Made by a program: the position numbers and the translations under genes
The notes under the pieces: generated by a model
The model's input: only the letters and a program-made list of their open reading frames with translations
What the model was told of the DNA's origin: nothing
Databases searched by the model: none
Shown: positions 23,333 to 35,000 of the stretch, one piece after another
Layout: each line of letters starts with the position of its first letter
How positions within the stretch are numbered: position 1 is the stretch's first letter
Assembly (NCBI RefSeq): GCF_900660715.1
Contig: NZ_LR215047.1
Span: 558,001 to 622,000, forward strand
Source of the DNA: Metamycoplasma arthritidis
GTDB taxonomy: Bacteria > Bacillota_I > Bacilli_A > Mycoplasmatales > Metamycoplasmataceae
Length of the DNA: 64,000 bases
Direction: 5' to 3'

Positions 23333-26300
23333 ATGAGTCATGCCAAGAAAAAGAAAATTGCTATTATTGTGCTTGCCGCTACTGCAGCATTACTAGCAGC
23401 CGGAACTGTCTCGGGAGTACTTTATGCTCATCAAAGTGCTACTAAGAGATCCAAAGGTAATGATAAAAAACCCGAAATTCAAGACATTAGCGAGCTTGAA
23501 AAAAAGATTGATGCTATTCGTGATAGTCACAAACAAAATCTTAAAAATGAAGCTTGAAAAATTCTTGAAGCCCTTAAAATCACGATTAGAAATGCCAAAA
23601 AAGCTAATAACGTACGCGATTTAAGTCAAGTTATTAGTGATTTTGAACGTTTGATTCCTCTAGGTGAGGCTTATTTAGCCGAGCTTAAAAAGCTACCTGA
23701 ACTAAAAGCTTTAGCTAGTGAATTAGAAACTACCATCAATCTTGCTAAAGAAGTCTTAGATGAAGCTAAAGCCAAACTAAAAGAATTGCAAGAAAAAGAA
23801 GCTAAACTTAAAGAAAACGCGCAAAAGCTACTAGCAGAAATTAGCCAAGCACTGAGTGAAGTGCCCGATGCTAAGTTGCCACTAGAAATTCAAAGTTTAA
23901 TTAACAAACTAAAAAACCTTGCAAATGCTAGTGAAGCCTTACAACAAGAACTAAATAACTCGCGGCTAATTGAGGAAGCAAAAAAGTTAAGTGATGCTAA
24001 CTTACAAATTAAAGATGCTATTAGTAAGCTACAAAAACACTTGCTAGATAAAAGCCCAGAAGAGCTAGAAAAACTAGCAAAAGAAAAAATTAAGGACTTA
24101 GAAAAAGCTAAAAAAGCCGTCGAAGACGCTAAAAATATTAGCACTCTTCCTAACGCCATTGAGTCACTTAAAAAAGATCTAGGTCAGACTAAAGAACTAA
24201 AAGATCATGCCAATGCTAAAGGACTTAATGATCTTGTCAAAGAACTGGATAAAGCTATTAAAGATGCAGAAAATAGCCTAAAACAAGGAGAAGAAAAATT
24301 AGAAAAAATCAAGCAAGAAAATCAAAAACTTCAAAACGATATTAATACACTAGTTAACAAAATTACTAAAGATATAAGTGATGCCAATAAACTAACTTTA
24401 CAAAGTGAAGATAGTGAATTTAAACGCCTAAAAGATGAACTAGAAAAAGATATTCAAGAAGCAACAAAACTTGCAAAACAAGCCGCTGATGCCACACTTC
24501 TAATTGACGAGCAAAAAGTGTTGGATGCTAAAAAACAAGCTGAAACGGCACTAGATAAATTAAATGATTTATTTAGTCAGAAGAAGGAACAAGAACTTGC
24601 TAAAACCGAACTAGAAAAAGCATATAGCGCCTTGGCTAAAGTCACGGAAGAGGCCAATAAAGCCGATGACGAAAATACCTTGCCTTTAGCAATTTCGCAA
24701 CTAGAAGACGCTATTGCAAAAGCAGAGTTAGCTCTAGGTAAACATGAAAATTTAAAAGAAAAAGAACTAATAAAGTCAATTTATGATGCTCTAAAAGCTT
24801 ATAAAGAAAAAGAAGCGGCTGAAGCACTTGCTAACGCTAAAAAACGATTTGAAGCTAAAAAACAAGCCAAAGCTAAAATTGATGCTGATTTAGATGCTAA
24901 GCAAAATGAATTTAATAAAATTAAAAATACCATTGAAAGCTTAAATTCAATCAATGATATTCCTGCCTTGCAAAGCGGCATTAAACAACTAGAAGATCTC
25001 AAACCACAAGTTAAAGCCATCGAAGAGTCTGCTAAAAATATTAGTTATCCTGAAGGTGAGCAAAAAGCAAAAAAACTGCTTGAAGAAATTTCTAAATTAG
25101 ACCTTGAAGCAAAAGCAAAATTAGAAAAACTGCAAGAAGAAAAAGAAACCCAAGAGCAAGAAAAGAAACTAATCGAATCACTGCGAGAAAAAATTACTAA
25201 AATCACAAAGAATCTTGAAACATTAGATTCAAGAGGCAAAAGTCAACTAAGTGAAGCAACGCCTAAGCAAACTGAGCTCGCCAAAACTTTAAAAGAGCTA
25301 GAAGAACAACTAAAAAATGCTCAAGAAGCTCAAAAAGAAGTTCAAGACGCACACAAAGAAAATGCCCTAAAAACTGAACTTGAAAAGCTTGAAGAAGCCA
25401 AAAATAAAGCCACGACAACAAAACAAAAACTAGAAACCAAAATTTCAGACTCAAATAAAAATATTAAAGAGCAACTTGACAACGTTAAAAGTGAATTAGA
25501 AGATCTTAAGAAAAAAATTAGCGATGCCTACAACGCCAAAAATCTTGAAGAGTTAACAAAAGAACTTAACAAGCTAGAAAAGCTAAAAGAAAAAATAGAA
25601 GATCTTGAAACTCTAGCAACAACAATTGAATCAAAGCACAAGCAAGAAGTTACTAACCTTTTATCTGAAGTGCAAGACGCAATTTTAGATGCCAAGAAAA
25701 AGCATGCCGAACTTGATCAAGCGCTTAAAGATGAAAAAGAACTAGTAGATGGACTTGAAAAGAAATTAAAAGAACATGAAAGTAATTTAGCTAAAGCAAA
25801 AGATGAAGCCAACAACGCCAATACCATCGATGAGAAAAAGAATAAATATCCTAAACTAGACAAGACTATTAAAGATATTGAAAAGGATCTTAAAGAATTA
25901 GAAGAAAAAGCTAAGGACTTAAAAGATCAAACTAATAAAGATAGTATTGACAGCAAAATTAAAGACTTAACAAAAAAACTAAGCGAAACCAAAACCGATC
26001 TTGCTAATAAAAACCAAACATTAAAAGAAGAGCAAAAAAATAACGACACCAGCACCCAACAAAGTTTGAAGGGTGCTGATGAAGCTATTAAAAAAGCTGA
26101 TGATGCCATTAAAAATCCTTCTAACAAGGATAAAACTAACGAAGCAGAAGATGCCCTAAACAAGGCTAAAAATGATCTTGAAAATAAGAAAAATTCTCTA
26201 GTTGGTGACAAAGAAAACCAAGATAAAATTGATAAAAAATTAGAAGAAATTAACAATAAACAAAAAGAGTTTCAAAACGAAAAAGAAAAACAACAAAAAT

Positions 26301-29300
26301 CAGAAGACGATCTGGCAAAACAATTAGCTAATGACGCTAAAACTTTAAAAGATGAGTTAGATGATTTAATTAACAAACTTAATCCATATAACGCTTCAAG
26401 CGATTATGAAAAGAAAATTAAAGATGTTGAAGACAAGATTAAAAATTTAGATGAAAACTTTTTTAAAGCCGACAGCGATGCAACAAAATTAAAAGATAAC
26501 ATTCATTTAAAGCCAAACTATCAAGCACTTGGAGCCGCCAAAGAGGACGCTAATACTAAAGCAAAAGAAGCTCGTCAAAAAATTAAAGAATCCAAAGACA
26601 AACTTGAAGTTGACTACAAACAATATGAAGACGAAGTAAAACAACTTCAAGAAGACCTTAAAAATGCAGCTACCGATGCTGATTTTCAGGCAATTTTAAA
26701 TAAAATTGGTGACGAAAATGACAAAACTAAGTTGCTTGGAAAAGTAAAAGATTTACATGCTCAAAGTTCTAAATTTAGTGATAAAGAAGAGTTAAGTAAG
26801 AAGATCAAAACACTAGAAACTAACCTTTTAGATATTAAAGAAGAAGCTAATAGCAAACTACAATCAATTCAAGATAAAATTACCAAACTAAACAAGGAAC
26901 TTGAAACCACAAATACAAGTCTAAACGCACAAAATAGCACAACTAATGGCGTTGCAAGCGATGATGTTGATTCATTAAAAGCGGAAATTAAAAAACTTCA
27001 AGATCAGCTTAATGAAGCTAATAAACTAAAAGAAAAAGCTCAAAAAGAAGCCGATCAAAAAATCAAAGATGGTATTAAAGAAAAACTAGAAACTTTAGAA
27101 CAAAGTATCAACGTTGCTACAACAACTATTACTAATAAACAACAACAATTAAATAGCCAAAAAACAACAAATGATACAGATCGCGAAAATGCTATTAAAA
27201 AATCTACCGATGCCAAACAAAAATTAGCTGATGCTAATAATCTAGCCGACAATGATGTTAACAAAATTGGCAAACTAGAAGAAGCGTTGGAAGATGCTAA
27301 TAAAGCTAAAGAAACACTAGAACAAACTATTCAAAAATTAGCTAAGGACAATGAAAACCAAAAACTAGTTGAAACCGAGTTAAAAGATCTAGAAAAGCAA
27401 ATAAAAAGTTCTCAAGATAAATTAGATTTTCTAAAAGAAGGCGACAAGAAAAAACTTGAAAATATTGAAAAAGAACTTGAGAAAATTAAAAAATCATTAA
27501 CAGATGCTGATAATGATTTCAATAACAAAACCGACCTAAAAGCTAAAGAAGAAGCTAATAATGAATTAGGTAATGTCCTTACTAAAGCAAAAGGTGATTT
27601 AGCAGCGCAAAAAACTGAAATTAGCAAATTGCAAGATGGAACTAACAAAAATAGTGCTAATGAAAAAGTTAGCCAACTTGAAAAGCTAATCAATGACTTA
27701 AAAGAAAAACAAGAAAAAAATGCTCAAGATATAGCCAAAACTAAACAAGAAAACGCTGATTTAATCAAACAACCATTAAAAGAAGTTGAGGACGCTCTTA
27801 AAAAGGCTAATGACGCGATTGCTAAAGATAATAGCGATGGGAAAAAAGAGCAAAGTTTAGTAGAAGCTGAGCAAAATCTCAACACCCAAAAAGATGTTCT
27901 AGAAGGGCTAATTAATGGCAAGCTAAAAGACGATAGCGAAAATAAGACTAAATTAGCAGACAAACTTAAAGAAATTAGAGAAAAACTAACTGATCTTGAC
28001 GCTGCTAAAAAAGAATTGAATAAAACACAGCAAGATAAGATTGACGAATTGGACAACCAACTTCAAAATCAAAACAATGCATTAAGCACTCAAAACGATG
28101 TAACTAGTGGCGTTAACGATAGCTATGTTGATTCGCTAAAAACAGAAATTAAAAAATTTGAAGATCTTGTTAAAGAAGCTAAAAAACTACAACAAAAAGT
28201 AGATGCTGAAACTGATCCAAAAATTAAAGAAGGTATCAAAGATAAACTAAAAATTTTAACTGATACCATCAAAGAATCAGAAGATACAATCAATAGTAAA
28301 AACCAAGCACTAGAAGCGCAAAAAACAATTAATGACAAAATTCGTCAAGATGCTATTGCAAAATCAGTAGAAGCTAAAACCAAAATAACAAATGCAAAAA
28401 ATCTAGCTGACAGTGATGCTTCTAAATTAAGTAAATTAGAAGAAGCCTTGAATGATGCTAATAAGGCTAAAAAAGCACTTGAAGATGCAGCTGAACAACT
28501 AGTAAATGATAAAGAAAACAAAGCTTTAGTAGAAGCTGAACTAAGAACTCTAAATGAACAAATAACCGATACTGAAAAAGCAATAAAGATCTTAAAAGAA
28601 GGCGACAAAGATAAATTTGAAAACATTAAACAAGAGCTTGAAAAAATCAAAAAATCATTAAATGATGCTAATAATGATTTCAAAAACAAAACCGATCTAA
28701 AAGCCAAAGAAGAAGCTAATAACAAATTAAAAGATGCAATTGATAAGGCTGAAACTGATCTAGCGTCGCAAAAGAATGAAATTAGCAAACTTCAAGATCA
28801 AAATAATAAAACATCGGCTAACACCAAAGTTGAAGAAGTTGAAAAGTTAATTAAGCGTCTAAAAGATGAACAAAAGGCTAATGCTCAATCTATCAGCGCA
28901 AAAAAAACTAAAAATGAAGGGTTAATTAAAAAACCTTTAGAAGATAGTCAAAAAGCTCTAGATAAAGCTAATGAAGCTATTAAAAAATCTAATGATGATA
29001 GTCAAAAAGAAAATGCACTAACTGATGCTGAAAATGAACTTAAGAAGAAAAAGAAAACCCTTGATGATTTAATTAAAGGTGAGCTAAAAAATGATAGCGA
29101 AAACAAAAATAAACTAGAATACAAAATAAAAGACATCGATAAGAAACTTCAAGAAGTTGATCAAGCTAAACAAGATCTAAAACAATCGCAAGATCAAAAA
29201 GCCGAAAATCTGGCTACTGAAGCAAGAAAATTAAAAGAAAAACTTACCAATTTAGTAAGTCAATTAAACCCTGAAAATGAAAAGTGGAATCAAACAGAAA

Positions 29301-31468
29301 CAAAGATCGCAAATATCCGCAAAATGATAAAGGATGAAATTGATGAGTTCTTGAAAAGTGGTGGCGCAGCTGATAAACTAAAGGGTCATAGTAAATTAAA
29401 AGATGCAATCAAGGAACTTGAACAAGCCAAAAGTTCTGCAACCAACGCAATACAAAGAGCCCAAGAGGTTATTAATAACAAAAAGCGTGAATTCAACAAT
29501 AAGATTGATTCATTCGAAGCTAAAACTAATAGTGTTCAGACAGAACTAAATGAAGCTGAGACTAACGCTAAATTAAGTGACTTGATAGCTAAAATTGGTG
29601 ATGAAACTAGTGGTTTATTAAAAGAAGTAAACGACTTGATTAATGAAATTTCAAAATTTGAAGGTAATGGCGGCGAACTAACAACCAAAGTAAATGATCT
29701 TAAAGAAAGACTTAAAGAGATACAAAGACAAGCCAATGAAAGAAAACAAAATAAAGATAAAAAGATTGAAGAACTTAATAAAGAATTAAGTGAGGCTAAA
29801 AAAACTCTTGACACTCAAAAAACTAATACCGAAAATTTGGGCGATAGCATTAATAACTTAGGCGACTTAATTGCTCAAACAAGCAAGCTTGCAAAAGTAA
29901 TCGAGGATGCCAACAAAGCATTACAAAAGCATAACGATGCAGATGATGAAATAAAGGCTGCTACTAAAACCAATTATGATGCTTTAGCCAAAAGCATTGA
30001 AGCAGCACAAAAAGTATTGAACGAAAAACGAACAAAAATCAATGATTTGCAAACTCAGGCTAACGCCACTACTAAAGAAGCAAATGAATTATTAGAGCAA
30101 TCTAAGAAGATGATAGATAAGATCAAAAAATCAGCTTCTTTTGTTGAAGAATTTTCTACTCCGCGGGGCGATATGACTCAACAAATAGATGATAATTCAA
30201 CTTTTTTAGCTAGCGAAAAGGTAAAAGCACTACAAAATGCTAATTACAAACCTTTTAAAGATGTTATAGACGAGTTGAAATCAATAACTAATGAACTTGA
30301 ATTTTTAAGAAACCCAACAAATGACATGGGTTTAATCATGGGAGAATCATTAGCTCAGATCAAGGCATTAGAATCTACAAGAGACGAAGTCCTAGAAGCA
30401 ATCAAAAACAATGAAGATGAAGCAGAGATTAATGCGCGATTAACTTCATTTACAAACGAAGTAAATAATCTTAAATTAGATGCTTTTACTATTGATGCTA
30501 GAGAGTTTGTAAATGGGAATGAAAATAAAACTTCCGTGCCAATTAGACAAATGATTGAACGTGATATTAGGGATTACAACGATCGTCTAACCAATCTTAA
30601 AAAAGCTATTATTGGCCTTAATAAAATAAGAGATATTAAGAAATTTCTTAGACATAATGAAAATAAAAACTATGATCCGGACCGTTTGAAAGATCAATGG
30701 TTACAAGAAAGAAATACTAGCGAAATATTAGAATTTAAAAAGCAAATTGATCAAGCTAACAAGTTAGCTAAAACAGATGAATTAAACCAAGAAACTTTGG
30801 ATTTTATAAAGCCTTACATAAATCAATTAAAAGATTGACAAAAGCAAAATGTTGATGGCAATTATGGAAAATTAATATTTCAAATAGTATACAATGAGAA
30901 ATCAATTTATAAACATCAGATAGAACTAATGAATTATCTTGATAGTTCACACGTTAAAAACGCTATGCAAGCGGGTGAATTTGAAAAACTAGAAAAACTT
31001 GATAATGAATTGAGGCGTTCACATTTAGACATGAGCAAACTAATAGATAAAAATAAATTTGTTTTAAATGAACATATCGAAATTATTAAAGACTACTTAG
31101 AAAAAATGAATAAGTTCACTTTGCTTTCTTTTAATATACTTTTAAATCTATTTATAAAAGATGCAAAAAACCTCCTTGATTATGATTGAAGGTATTTTGA
31201 CTCCAAAGATAGTTCATTAATAAAAAATAAAACTTCAGAAGCAGTACAAGAAGCTAAAAAATTGAAAAGTAACATAGAACAAAAAGATTTAAAAACAATA
31301 CTAAATCATTTTAAAAAAATTATGAACATCGTTTCTGAAGTTAGAAATAAATGAGGGTATAATATCGCTCAAATTTTTGAAGAAATACATAATAAATCAA
31401 AAAGTTTTTTTGAGTATCTAAAACCCGATTTATTAGACATCATAGAGAAACAACTAGTAAATTTCTAA
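23333..31468 (+). CDS. Giant coiled-coil surface protein 1 (Lmp-like)
   Basis: A continuous code-4 frame of 2711 residues with TGA-Trp codons at 23555, 30836 and further ones near the end. The N-terminus MSHAKKKK plus a hydrophobic helix (about residues 8-32, no lipobox Cys) should anchor it, leaving a vast extracellular rod. Residues about 45-2300 are almost entirely heptad-rich helix, dominated by Lys, Glu, Ala, Leu, Asn and Asp, with almost no Trp and no proline-rich breaks. Two tandem copies of a unit of about 387 residues occupy 26873-29194, with degenerate relatives on either side. The last 330 residues are less repetitive. Domain style and tandem paralogue arrangement resemble M. hominis large membrane proteins (Lmp), which are linked to adhesion and aggregation; the assignment is inference. 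Confidence 0.8.
26873..29194 (+). repeat. Two tandem copies of a ~1161-nt coding module
   Basis: Copy A starts at 26873 and copy B at 28034. They encode matching series of segments in the same order: DSLK(A/T)EIKK, KI(K)(D/E)GIK(E/D)KL, NLAD, LEEAL(E/N)DANKAK, KEGDK, FxNKTDLKAKEEANN, ISKLQD and DDSENK/NDSENK. The copies are diverged, so this is an old duplication. One homologous module exists in giant gene 2 (about 35623-36768). Confidence 0.75.
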
Positions 31469-31552
31469 TACCAATTTCTACAAATACGGACTAATTATTA
31501 AAAGTTGATCTTGACTAAAATATTTAATTAAAAATTAAGAATTATTAATGTC

Positions 31553-31592
31553 AAATAGAAGGCCAATCATTTATTTGGGCCTTCTATTTTTT
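31553..31592 (+). terminator. Intrinsic terminator of giant gene 1
   Basis: AAATAGAAGGCC (31553-31564) pairs perfectly with GGCCTTCTATTT (31578-31589), followed by further T. It lies 84 nt after the stop codon. Confidence 0.85.
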
Positions 31593-31799
31593 GTTTCAAT
31601 GCATTTTTGTTATATGTTCAAACTTGATTTTGAATAAAATATTTCTTCTTTACATTTAAATGTTTTGCAATCGTTTATGGTGTTAAAATCGGCGATTTTT
31701 CAAAACCATTTTATTTATAAACATTGTATTTTCTTTCTTGTCTAGTTAAACAAAAGTATTAAATCAGTATTTTGTTGCACTTAATATTTCAAATAACAT

Positions 31800-32076
31800 T
31801 AAAAGACCGAACGATAGAAATTGGCTTTTAATTTGCAAAAAATCTTTGTTTGAGCAAATTAGTAAATCTATAAAAATCCTGAAAACCTCTAATAAATATG
31901 TATCTTAGATATGAAACGCTACCACTTTGGGCGTTTTTTTTTTTTTGTAAAATGACTCCCATTACTTTGCTTAAAAAGCACTATTTCGCTACACGTGCTT
32001 TTTACGAAGTTTTCAGTATTCAAACATTAATTAATTTTTAAGTTATTAAAAATAGGAGAAATAAAAATTATTAATC
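31800..32076 (+). repeat. Duplicated leader region, copy 2 (upstream of giant gene 2)
   Basis: Near-identical to 23058-23332. It carries the same AAACGC/GCGTTT hairpin (31914-31936) with 13 T, TAAAAT (31948-31953), the long hairpin (31964-32010) and AGGAG 18 nt before the ATG. The left arm of the old terminator is altered here, so only copy 1 keeps a functional gltX terminator. Confidence 0.85.
31964..32010 (+). promoter_or_regulatory. Conserved 5'-UTR hairpin of giant gene 2
   Basis: ACTTTG pairs with CGAAGT (one U-G), and TAAAAAGCAC pairs with GTGCTTTTTA. Relative to copy 1 the upper stem is stronger (C-G where copy 1 has U-G, and C-G where copy 1 has a C/A mismatch), while the base pair C-G of copy 1 is U-G here. 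Structure is preserved. Confidence 0.6.
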
Positions 32077-35000
32077 ATGAGTCATGCTAAGAAAAAGAAA
32101 ATTGCTATTATTGTGCTCGCTAGCACCGCAGCCCTGTTAGCAGCTGGAACGGTCTCAGGGGTGCTCTATGCTCATCAAAGCGCTACTAAGAGATCCAAAA
32201 ACAACGATAAAAAGCCTGAAATTCAGGATATTAGTGAGCTTGAAAAAAAGATTGAAGCTATTCGTGATAGTCACAAGCAAAATCTTAAAAATGAAGCTTG
32301 AAAGATTCTTGAAGCCCTTAAAATCACCATTAGAAATGCCAAAAAAGCTAATAACGTACGCGATTTAAGTCAAGTTATTAGTGATTTTGAACGACTAATT
32401 CCGCTAGGTGAGGCTTATTTAAATGAACTTAAAAAGCTGCCTGAACTTGAAGCGCTAACTAACGATCTAAAAAATGTGATTGATTTAGCTAAAGAAGTCT
32501 TAAAAGAAGCTAAAGAAAAACTGCTAGGTTTGCAACAAAAAGAAAAAATTCTAAAAGGCAAGTTGCAAACTTTACTTAATAAAATTGCGCAAGCAATTGC
32601 CAAAGAGCCTAATGCTAATGATGTGGCAACAATCGAAACTTTAATAGCCGAGCTTAGGGCACTCCAAATTGAAAGTGATGATTTAGCGCAATCGCTTAAA
32701 GCAGCAAAATTGCTTGAGGAACTTAAACTGCTAAACGATGCTAATTTAAAAATCAAGGAAACAATTAGCATTTTACAAAAACGTTTAATTGCTATCAATC
32801 CCGAAAAGCAAAAAGAAATTACTAAGCAAGCAAATCAAAAAATTATTGATCTAGAAAAATCCCAAAAAGATGTTGAAAATGCTAATGATATTTCGACCTT
32901 ACCTAACGCTATTAAAAAACTTGAAAAAGATCTAGAAGATGCTAAATCTTTAGAAAAAGATGCGAAAGATGATGGCTTAAACGACGTTGCTAAAAAACTA
33001 CAAGATGCCATTAATAAAGGTCAAGAAGCATTGAAAAAAGGTAAAGAAAAAGAACAAAAAATCATTGAAGCCAACAACGCTTTAATTAAAAAAGTTAATG
33101 AACTAGTTGCTAAAATCACAAAAGATGTTAACGATGCTAATCAGCTATCAGCCCAAAGTGAAGATAGTCTCATAAATAACACAAAATCAGCTTTAGAAGA
33201 GGACATAAAACAAGCAGAAAAATTGGCCAAACAAGCTGAAGATGCTACTTTATTAGCCGAAGTTAACAAGGTTAAGGACGCTAAATATAAAGCCGAAGAA
33301 GCGTTGAAAAAAATTAATGAGATCATTGCCCAAAAACAGGCCATCGAACTTGCAAAATTGGAACTACAAAAATCATTAAGTGAACTAGATAAAGCAACTA
33401 AAAATGCAAACTTAGCGGATGATGAAAGCACTTTACCAACCGCAATTGCTTCTTTAACATCAGCAATCGCCAATAGCAACACAACCCTTGCTAAATATGA
33501 AGATTTAAAAGAAAATGAGGTTATTAAACCGCATTACGATGCACTAAAGAATTACCTAGCTAATGAAGCGAAAAACGCCTTAGAGCAAGCCAAAAATCGT
33601 CAAGAAGCTAAAAAACAAGCTAAAGCCCAAATTGATAAAGATCTAGCCAAAGCAAAAGCCGATTATGAAAGTATCAAAAAGACCATTGATGCGCTTGAAT
33701 CAACTGATAAAATTGCTGAGCTACAAAATATTATTAATAACAGCTTGCCCGCTTTAAAAAACCTTGTTAAAGGAATTGAGCAATCGGCTGAAAGCACGAA
33801 ATATCCTGAAGCTAAAGAAAAAGCCAAGGAACTTTTAAAACAAATTGATAAACTAACACTAGAAGCCCAAGCAAAACTAGAAAAGCTTAAAAAAGATAAA
33901 GAAGCCCAAGAGCAAGATAATCAAAAACTGCAAGATTTACGGCAAAAACTTAAAGCAGTTATTAAAAATTTAGGCATTGTTAGTGACAGAGCAAAATCTC
34001 AACTAGCACCCGGAACAAGCGCTAACAACACTGAGATTGCTAAGGCAATTAAAGAAATTGAAGAACAACTAACTGATGCCAGTGTCACAAGAGCCGAAGT
34101 TCTCCAAGCTAATAAACAAGCAGAACTAACAAACGAGCTTAACAAACTAACTGAAGCTGAAGACATAGCAAAAGATCTAAAAGCCCAATTACTAGCTAAA
34201 ATTGAAGCTTCAAATCAAGACATTGCCAACAAAATTACAGAAGCTAGAGCAAAACTAAACCAATATGTACAAAATGCCAATGATGCTAACGATCAAAAGA
34301 ACTTAGCTAATTTATTAGCGGCAATGAAAAATCTTGAAAAACTACTAGAAGAGGCTCAAGAAATTCAAACCTTAGCCATTAAAGTTGGTTCAAATAAACT
34401 AGCTGAAGCTCAAACATTAACTGATGATGTAAATAAGGCCTTATCAGATGCCAAAGCAAAATATGAAAAGCTAAAAAAATCCTTAGAAGATGAACAAAGC
34501 CTTCTAGATAGTCTTAATAAAGCAATTGAAAAACAAAGCAAAACGCTTAACGACGCTAAACAAGAAGCCGATAAAGCAACCACCATTAACGACAAAGACA
34601 ATAAATATGGCCTTTTAGATAAAGCGTTGCAAAACGCCAAAACTGAGCTTGATAAAATCAAAGAAAACGCAAAAGATCTAAAAGATCAAGCCAATAAAGA
34701 TAGTATTAACAATAAAATTAATGACTTAGAAAAACAAATTAGTGACAACGAAGAAGATCTAAAGAAAAAGCAAGAAGAACTTACTAAAGATAAAGAAAAA
34801 AATGACAAACTAATAAAAGACTTAACTGACGAAGCCGACGATGCTATTAGCAAAGCTAATGATGCCATTAAAAATCCTTCTGACAAGAATAAAACTAAAG
34901 AAGCAGAAGATGCCTTAAAAGATGCTCATAAAAAACTTAATGAAGAAAAAGACAAGCTAAAAGGTGACGCTCAAAATCTTGAAAAAATTACTAAAAAATT

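Larger units (their letters stand above)
31469..32076. other. 608-nt intergenic region between the giant genes
   Basis: Holds the terminator of giant gene 1 (31553-31592), then about 200 nt of AT-rich sequence in which I see no gene, then the duplicated leader of giant gene 2 from about 31800. Confidence 0.7.
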
